From Planctomycetota bacterium (GTDB lineage: Bacteria > Planctomycetota > Phycisphaerae > Sedimentisphaerales > SM23-30), in the NCBI GenBank assembly GCA_029573975.1, contig JAKQBU010000628.1:1-20600 (forward strand): a stretch of 20,600 nucleotides of DNA. The letters run 5' to 3'. Both the position numbers and the translations under genes were made by a program. Positions 15,157 through 20,600 of this stretch are shown in pieces; position 1 is the stretch's first letter; each line of letters begins with the position of its first letter. The notes below the pieces were generated by a model. The model saw nothing but the letters and a program-made list of their open reading frames with translations, did no database searches and was not told where the DNA came from.

Positions 15157-17168
15157 TACGCCGCTCCGCCCGCCGGCACCGCCGCTTCCGACCGGCTCAT
15201 CCCGCCCGCCGGCTCCCCGGCTGAAAGGCCCTCCTCCCCGCTTTCTTCCCCGAATCGGACCAGACGGGCGCTGTTGAACACCACAAACAGCGCACTGGCA
15301 AAATGCAGCATCACCGCCGGTACCGGCTTCAGCCAGCCCTTGCCCGCGAAAAACACCCCCGCAATAATAAACAAAATCCCAAAACAGAGATTCTGATTCA
15401 CCACCTTGCGCGTAATCCGGGATAGCCTTACCAGAAACGCCAGCCGTTTCAAATCGTTGTTCATCAGCGCAATCGAAGCGCTGTTGATCGCCACATCACT
15501 GCCCGCCGCCCCCATCGCCACTCCCAAATCCCCCGCCGCCAGCGCCGGGGCATCATTCACACCGTCGCCCACCACCGCCACCAGATGGCCGTCCTGCTGC
15601 AAACGGTGCACCAGCTCCAGCTTCTCATGCGGCAGACAGTGCGCCTTCACCTCGCTGCAGCCCATCTCCGCCGCCACCCGCCGCGCTACCGCCAACTGGT
15701 CCCCCGTCACCATCACCAGCCGCTTGATCCCCAGCTCCGACAGCTCGCTCACCGCCTGCCGCGCCTCCGGACGCGTCCGGTCCTCCATCCCGATCCACCC
15801 GATGCACCGGCCCCCTTTGGCCACATACAGCAAACTCACACCCTCCGGCGGCTGCATCTCCTCCCCCGCCATCGCCGATAAATCCACCTGACACGACTCC
15901 AGCCACGTCTTGCGGCCGATTAATATTTCGCTGCCGCTGATCTTCGCCCGCACCCCGCGGCCCGATACCTCCTCAAAATTCTCCGGTTTCACCAGCGCCA
16001 GCCGCGCCTTCTTCGCCACGTCCACCAGCGCCTTGGCCGCCGGATGCTTGCTGAACTGCTCCACCGACGCCGCGTCCACCAGCATCTCCGCCGGGTCCAC
16101 CCCCGGCGCCGGCGTCAGCTTCGTCACCGCCAACTGCCCCGTCGTCAGCGTTCCCGTTTTATCAAACACCATCGCCGTCAATTTCCCCGCCTGCTCCAGA
16201 TCCTGCACATTCTTCACCAGCACCCCCAGCCGCGCCGCACAACTCAGCGCCGCCACCATCGCCGTCGGCGTCGCCAAAATCAGCGCACACGGACAGGCTA
16301 TCACCAGAATCGTAATCGCCCGCTCCAGCCCGCCGCTCCGCGCCGTAAAATAAAACACAATCGCCGCAATCATCAGAATCGTCGGCGTGTACCACCGGAT
16401 ATACCGGTCGATGATCCGCATGATCGGAATCTTCGATGCTTCCGCCTGCATAATCAGCGACTGCACCTTCCCCAGCGTCGTATCCTTGCCCGCCGTCGAA
16501 ACCGCCACATCCAGCACCCCCGTCAGATTGCTCGTCCCGGCAAACACCTGGTCCCCCGCCGTCTTATCCACCGGGATCGATTCCCCCGTAATCGTCGCCT
16601 GGTTCACCGTCGATTCCCCCGACACCACCTTCCCGTCCGCCGGCAGATTATCCCCCGGCCGCACCCGGATTACCTGCCCGGGCTCCAGCGACCGCACCTC
16701 CACCGTCGTCTCTTTCCCGTCCGCCAGGAGCAAATGCGCCTTGGTCGGCGTCAGCCGGATCAGCGACTCAATCGACGCCCGTGCCCCCAGCGCCGTCCGC
16801 GTCTCCACCAGCTCCGAAAGCAACAGGAAAAACGCGATCGCACCCGCCGTCCGGTACCCTTTGATCGCAAACGCCGCCAGGATCGCCAGCGCCACCAGTT
16901 CATTCAGATAATTCCGGCCCACAATCAGACTGTACAACGCCTGCCAGATCACCGGCGCCGCCAGCAAAATCGCACCCACCATCGCCATCAGTTCCGCATG
17001 GCCCTGCCGGCCCGGAAACACATACTCCGCAATAATGCTGTTGATCAGCAGCGCCCCGCCCAGCAGCGTCCCCAACAGACTCAGACTCACCCGAATCGCG
17101 CTCAACCGCGTCTTCTCCCCGCCTCCCACTTCGTACTCCAGTAAATTATGATCGCTATGGATTCCCAT
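15156..17168 (-). CDS. P1B-type heavy-metal translocating ATPase without N-terminal metal-binding domain
   Basis: P1B ATPases pump transition-metal ions out of the cytoplasm using ATP. This 670-residue protein has the actuator TGES (194-197), the membrane metal site CPC (292-294), phosphorylation motif DKTGT (336-340), the P1B hallmark HP (375-376) and hinge GDGVNDAP (534-541). It has no HMA or His-rich domain ahead of the first membrane helix. The last helix reads LHFASALFVVFNSARL (621-636), where many relatives have LHEGST, so phenylalanine replaces the acidic ligand. CPC excludes the SPC-type cobalt group. Zinc, cadmium or copper export is possible but not decidable. The last 30 residues are an acidic/Ala-rich tail. 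The start is supported by AGGAA 8 nt upstream. The gene lies 54 bp after an hflK-like gene. Confidence 0.93.
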   Translation of the reverse strand: MGIHSDHNLLEYEVGGGEKTRLSAIRVSLSLLGTLLGGALLINSIIAEYVFPGRQGHAELMAMVGAILLAAPVIWQALYSLIVGRNYLNELVALAILAAFAIKGYRTAGAIAFFLLLSELVETRTALGARASIESLIRLTPTKAHLLLADGKETTVEVRSLEPGQVIRVRPGDNLPADGKVVSGESTVNQATITGESIPVDKTAGDQVFAGTSNLTGVLDVAVSTAGKDTTLGKVQSLIMQAEASKIPIMRIIDRYIRWYTPTILMIAAIVFYFTARSGGLERAITILVIACPCALILATPTAMVAALSCAARLGVLVKNVQDLEQAGKLTAMVFDKTGTLTTGQLAVTKLTPAPGVDPAEMLVDAASVEQFSKHPAAKALVDVAKKARLALVKPENFEEVSGRGVRAKISGSEILIGRKTWLESCQVDLSAMAGEEMQPPEGVSLLYVAKGGRCIGWIGMEDRTRPEARQAVSELSELGIKRLVMVTGDQLAVARRVAAEMGCSEVKAHCLPHEKLELVHRLQQDGHLVAVVGDGVNDAPALAAGDLGVAMGAAGSDVAINSASIALMNNDLKRLAFLVRLSRITRKVVNQNLCFGILFIIAGVFFAGKGWLKPVPAVMLHFASALFVVFNSARLVRFGEESGEEGLSAGEPAGGMSRSEAAVPAGGAA

Positions 17169-17222
17169 TTCTTTGTTCCTGTCTTTTTCTTTCTAATTCC
17201 GTAACGGGTAGTTGTTGAATCC

Positions 17223-18575
17223 TTACTTCTTCATCAACGGATGCGTCGGCATGACCGGCTTATCCGTCTTCGCTTCCTCTTCCTTCCTCTTCTTTTTCTC
17301 CAAATTCTTGTCCCGGCTCAACTGCAAACGCCACTGCGAGCTTGCTTCTCCCGGAGAGTTCAGCACCATGGTCTCGTCGGCCTGCTCGATCACGCCCCGC
17401 ACCGCCTCCTGGTACAACTGATCCAGCGTCACCGCCAGCAGCTCTGTTTGCAGCTCCGCCCGCTCCGACGACCGGGACTCCTCCGGCACCCGTTCCCGCG
17501 CCGCTTTCTCAATCTTCACCAGAATCTCCCGTAAATACTTTTCATCCGCCTGCGCCGACTGCTTCACCTTGCTCCGGTACGCCTCCGCCTCCGCCATCAG
17601 GATATTGCCATCCGCCTGCGCAGCACTGACGATTTCATTCTCCTGCGCCTTCGCCTCGGTAATCCGGCGATTGGCCTCGATGTTCGCACTGGCCGCCTTG
17701 TCAAAGGCATCCCGCACCTGGCGCGGCCACTTGATCTCCTCCAAATCCAGTCCTACCGTCACCCCTACCTCCAATTCCTCCAGCCGTTTGGCCGCCGCAT
17801 TACGCACATCTTCCCGGAATTGCAGCGGCGCATCCCAGATCATCCAGTCTATATCCCGGTTGGCGCTTACCCCGATGACGGCGTCACTCAATACATTCAC
17901 CAGCAAGGTCTCTACATTCGCCCACCCGGTGTCCGTCCCGTCCCACAACTGCTCCACAAAATCCAGCGGCTCGGTTACCTGATACCGGATAATCCACTTG
18001 CTATGCACCAGATTATAGTCCACCTGCGGGGCACTGACACGCACGGGAATATTGCTTTGCAGGCCCATCGGTTCGGGTGCGCTGATATTTCCCGTTCCTA
18101 CCCGGGCCGCACTCTTGGAAGCCGTCAGGCTGTAACCGTCTTGGATGAAATCCAGACGCGGATTCAGCATGGTTTCTTCCACGCCCAGCATCTCCTTGGC
18201 CGTCTGATGATACCAGAACGACCGGACCGCCAGCTTCCGCTCCGTATTGCTGGCCGGAATCTTGACGATCTCCTCGATCGGATAGGGCCAGGCCCAGTGA
18301 AAACCAGGCCCCTGGACCGCCCGCGCCTCGCCGCCCACCACCCGGCCGAATCGCAGCACCACCGCCCGCTCGTTCTGTTCCACCTTATAAAGGCCCCCGT
18401 ACACAAAGAAGCCGATAACGCAGATCATCACGATCTTCAATACCACAAAACTGATCCGCAGCGCCTCCGCCAGCGCCTTGTTGCCGGGGTCCAACTCCGA
18501 CTCGCTCCCCCGGACCACCGCCTGCGAGGGCTTGCTCATATCGGAATTCCGTATCTCTTTCTCAGTATCACTCAT
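17223..18575 (-). CDS. HflK-like SPFH membrane protein (second HflK paralogue)
   Basis: The product has 450 residues. ATG 18575 is preferred over the in-frame GTG at 18614 because GGTGGA lies 6 nt upstream. A polar N-terminus precedes one membrane helix (about 41-60). The SPFH/band-7 domain opens with YKVEQNERAVVLRFGRVVGG and continues to an Ala/Glu-rich coiled coil (ANIEANRRITEAKAQENEI region). HflK and HflC form a cage around the FtsH protease in E. coli and moderate it. Unusually, after DGYSLTA there is an insertion of roughly 38 residues before WIIRYQVTEP, where HflK normally continues directly as DGYxLTGDxN. The lysine-rich tail is also non-standard. It is third in the SPFH triplet, 48 bp after the hflC-like gene. 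No ftsH is in the window. Confidence 0.88.
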   Translation of the reverse strand: MSDTEKEIRNSDMSKPSQAVVRGSESELDPGNKALAEALRISFVVLKIVMICVIGFFVYGGLYKVEQNERAVVLRFGRVVGGEARAVQGPGFHWAWPYPIEEIVKIPASNTERKLAVRSFWYHQTAKEMLGVEETMLNPRLDFIQDGYSLTASKSAARVGTGNISAPEPMGLQSNIPVRVSAPQVDYNLVHSKWIIRYQVTEPLDFVEQLWDGTDTGWANVETLLVNVLSDAVIGVSANRDIDWMIWDAPLQFREDVRNAAAKRLEELEVGVTVGLDLEEIKWPRQVRDAFDKAASANIEANRRITEAKAQENEIVSAAQADGNILMAEAEAYRSKVKQSAQADEKYLREILVKIEKAARERVPEESRSSERAELQTELLAVTLDQLYQEAVRGVIEQADETMVLNSPGEASSQWRLQLSRDKNLEKKKRKEEEAKTDKPVMPTHPLMKK

Positions 18576-18623
18576 CGCGTTTCCACCAAACGTTTTGTTA
18601 TTCCTGTTTCGCACCCAAACCGA

Positions 18624-19586
18624 CTACTTCGCCGCCGGCTCCGCCGCTTGCTTCTGAACCGGCAGATCCGGCCCTTCGGTCAGCAGGTTGTACGGCGGCG
18701 TCCCGCTGTCCAGCACCAGCGTCGTCCGCTCGCTCAGCGTCTTCCGCAGCGTCTCCAGCCGCCGCAGAAAATTCGCCAGCGCCGGATTCTCCAGAAACGC
18801 CGCATAATACTGGGCCGCTTCCGCATCCCCCTGCCCCTCGATCGCCCGGGCCTTCGCTTCCGCTTCCGCCTTGATCCGCGTCGCCTGCCCCTTCGCCTGG
18901 CCTATGATACTGTCCGCCTGGCTCTGGCCGTCCGCCTGCAGCGTCCGCACCACCGCCTCCCGTTCTTCCTTCATCCGGTTAAATACCGACTCCGTCACCG
19001 GTCCCGGTACCCCCAACTGCCGGATTCCCAGATCCACAATCTCCATTCCGTACCCCTCCCCCGCATTGGCCTTATCCCGGATCCGCTTGAGCATCCCGCC
19101 CTTCCCGTCGTCCCCTTTTTCCACCGACGCCAGCTTGAACGCGTCCTGATCCAGAGTTACCAGTTGTCCCAGATCATACTCCGCAAACACATTGGTGGAC
19201 TCCGTCACCCAGCTCTTCAGAAAATCGTTCGCCTTCACCACCACATCGTCGCTGGTGCTGGTATTGCCCTGCCGGAACCGCTCATAAAACCGGCTGGCAT
19301 CATCGATCCGCCAGTTCACATACACCGTCACAATCACCGTCTGCTTGTCTCGGGTCTGAACCTGGTTGGCCACCGTCTGATAATTCCGCAACCGGCCGTC
19401 AAACTTCATCACATTCTGCCACGGCAGGCACCATTTCAGGCCCGGCTCCTCTTCCACCCGGCTGATCTTCCCAAAATTCAGCACCAGCGCCTTTTCCTTC
19501 CAGCGCACCGTATAGGTCAGCGAACTCAACACCAGAATAAAAAGTATGGCCAGACCAATGATCACGATCCCAATATGCTTCTTCAC
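18624..19586 (-). CDS. HflC-like SPFH membrane protein
   Basis: This 320-residue protein has an N-terminal membrane helix (about 5-25) and an SPFH domain starting YTVRWKEKALVLNFGKISRV. The HflC-like segment QTRDKQTVIVTVYVNWRIDD follows. A coiled-coil stretch with EAEAKARAIEGQGDAEAAQY precedes an end resembling HflC. A short GDDGKGG linker near residue 160 is an insertion. HflC pairs with HflK to form a membrane cage that restrains FtsH in E. coli; that role here is inferred. The start is GTG at 19586, in a 4-bp GTGA overlap with the upstream gene, and an AAAGGAG site lies 8 nt before it. Translational coupling is likely, giving matched amounts of the partners. Confidence 0.9.
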   Translation of the reverse strand: MKKHIGIVIIGLAILFILVLSSLTYTVRWKEKALVLNFGKISRVEEEPGLKWCLPWQNVMKFDGRLRNYQTVANQVQTRDKQTVIVTVYVNWRIDDASRFYERFRQGNTSTSDDVVVKANDFLKSWVTESTNVFAEYDLGQLVTLDQDAFKLASVEKGDDGKGGMLKRIRDKANAGEGYGMEIVDLGIRQLGVPGPVTESVFNRMKEEREAVVRTLQADGQSQADSIIGQAKGQATRIKAEAEAKARAIEGQGDAEAAQYYAAFLENPALANFLRRLETLRKTLSERTTLVLDSGTPPYNLLTEGPDLPVQKQAAEPAAK

Positions 19587-20600
19587 TTCGTTGGCTCCTT
19601 TAATTTATCCGGAACACCCAGTCCTTCAAACAAATCCGGTTCCAGTTTCTCTTTCAAATCCACTTCATACACCCAACTGTCCACCCGGGACGACGCGACC
19701 ACATATTTCCGGATCACCGGCAGATACTGGTCCAACACCGACAAATACTCCCGCCACAAATACACCTCGCCGCCCTTCTCATACGCCTCCACCTGCTGGG
19801 CAAACCGCTCGCTCATCGCCCGCGTCACCTGCGACCGCTGCACCGCATACGCCTCCGCCCCCGAAATCCGCACCGAACTGGCGCCCCGCGCCAGCGCCAG
19901 ACGCTCCCGCGCCTCCCCCTGCGCCTTTAAAACCTTCGCCTGTTTCTCCTGGATCGCCGAGATCACCTTCTCAAACGATTCGGCCACCTTCACCGGCGGA
20001 TGCACCGACTCCAGTCCTGTAAATAGAATCTCCACCCCCAAATCGCGCCGGTCCGCCGCCGCCTGAATCGCTTGTTTTAACGCCTCGGCCGTTTCCGCCC
20101 GCCCCGGTCCCATCAGGGTTTCAATATCTTCCCGAGCCGCATAATGCACCACCTCCCGGTCGCAAATCGATTCCAGACAGGTCCGCGGATCCAGATACCC
20201 ATACGTCTGCCCATACCCGTATTTCGCCACATCCGCTATCTTATAATGCACCACCAGAGCCACCACCAGCAGATCAAAATCATTCCGCACCACGGCCGCC
20301 TGGCTATTGTCTTCCTTCTCTTCCTCGGCAGCCTGCTGCTGTTTCTGTTTCTCCTGCAGCATCTTCTGCTCAGCATCCGATATCGCTACCATAAACGGAT
20401 ACTCCTCTTTCCAGTGTATCTCCGTCCACAGCACCGGCTTATTCTGATTCTCCGGTTCTGTAAACCGCTCAAAACCCACCTCGATAATCTGCAACTGCTC
20501 CACCGGAAACGACCGCACCACATCCATCGGCCACGGCAGCTTCAGATGGATCCCGCTGCCATACGGCTGCTGGGCATTCAGCGGCCGGCCAAACCGCTCC
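19583..20600 (-). CDS. HflK-like SPFH membrane protein (first HflK paralogue, 5' end cut off)
   Basis: About 338 residues are visible. The frame remains open to the window edge, reading ERFGRPL...GSGIHLKLPWPMDVV, the standard HflK/HflC SPFH opening. The start and membrane helix therefore lie beyond 20600. The SPFH core continues with DLLVVALVVHYKIADVAKYG. Before it lies a Gln/Glu/Lys-rich insertion (the MLQEKQKQQQAAEEEKED stretch), predicted to be a coiled coil and not usual in HflK. The C-terminal helical part contains ESFEKVISAIQEKQAKVLKA and ends near KLKEPTK. It overlaps the hflC-like gene by 4 bp. It differs clearly in sequence from the other HflK-like protein, so the two are old paralogues, not a recent duplication. 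Confidence 0.88.
   Translation of the reverse strand, partial: ERFGRPLNAQQPYGSGIHLKLPWPMDVVRSFPVEQLQIIEVGFERFTEPENQNKPVLWTEIHWKEEYPFMVAISDAEQKMLQEKQKQQQAAEEEKEDNSQAAVVRNDFDLLVVALVVHYKIADVAKYGYGQTYGYLDPRTCLESICDREVVHYAAREDIETLMGPGRAETAEALKQAIQAAADRRDLGVEILFTGLESVHPPVKVAESFEKVISAIQEKQAKVLKAQGEARERLALARGASSVRISGAEAYAVQRSQVTRAMSERFAQQVEAYEKGGEVYLWREYLSVLDQYLPVIRKYVVASSRVDSWVYEVDLKEKLEPDLFEGLGVPDKLKEPTK

Noticed and set aside
16044..17144. A 366-codon + strand frame opposite the P1B ATPase
   Set aside because: Extremely Arg/His/Pro-rich product with no motif; it mirrors the P1B codons.
17820..20066. A 748-codon open frame on the + strand opposite the SPFH genes
   Set aside because: It is antisense to three convincing SPFH genes, is rich in Arg, His and Pro, and has no recognisable domain. 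This is typical of a shadow frame in GC-rich DNA.
1..20600. CRISPR arrays, insertion sequences, phage genes or attachment sites
   Set aside because: No direct-repeat/spacer pattern, transposase or integrase frame, or terminal inverted repeats were seen.

Overview
The window looks like chromosomal DNA of a planctomycete, most likely from the class Phycisphaerae. The main evidence is a secreted right-handed beta-helix protein with a C-terminal dockerin-like EF-hand half (4755-7466), a dnaA with no dnaN, recF or gyrB beside it, and a tandem SPFH/P1B-ATPase gene set. This assignment is inference from protein style; there is no rRNA or tRNA in the window.

Left region (1-4697, + strand). The 3' end of a NIF3-family gene is followed at once by a parvulin-like lipoprotein gene and an rnfC-like/rnfD-like pair whose frames overlap by 4 bp. 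The RnfC-like protein keeps both 4Fe-4S cluster motifs but lacks the usual glycine-rich and ECEP-type nucleotide/flavin motifs. The RnfD-like protein lacks the SGAT threonine that normally carries FMN. No rnfA, B, G or E follows. scpB comes next, with a near-consensus promoter that starts on the rnfD stop codon.

Middle (4698-9560). On the minus strand lie a 903-residue surface protein (beta-helix, four 63-65 residue repeats, dockerin-like tail) and dnaA. The 372 bp beyond the dnaA start is AT-rich. It holds two perfect and one near-perfect DnaA box and is the best oriC candidate. However, the + strand is C-rich on both sides of it, which argues against a replication start exactly here.

Right region (9561-20600, minus strand). 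Eight or nine tightly packed genes read leftward as one probable operon: three tandem SPFH (HflK/HflC/HflK-like) genes, the first cut by the window edge; a P1B metal ATPase without metal-binding N-terminal domains; an ABC-2 exporter ATPase and permease; a membrane-anchored protein of unknown function; a short ORF; and a GNAT acetyltransferase. The short ORF and the GNAT gene may be one gene split by a frameshift. The gene set suggests an envelope-homeostasis or metal-efflux unit organised by SPFH membrane scaffolds, but that joint role is inference.

The two most novel items are the degenerate Rnf-like CD module and the SPFH-triplet/P1B/ABC operon.
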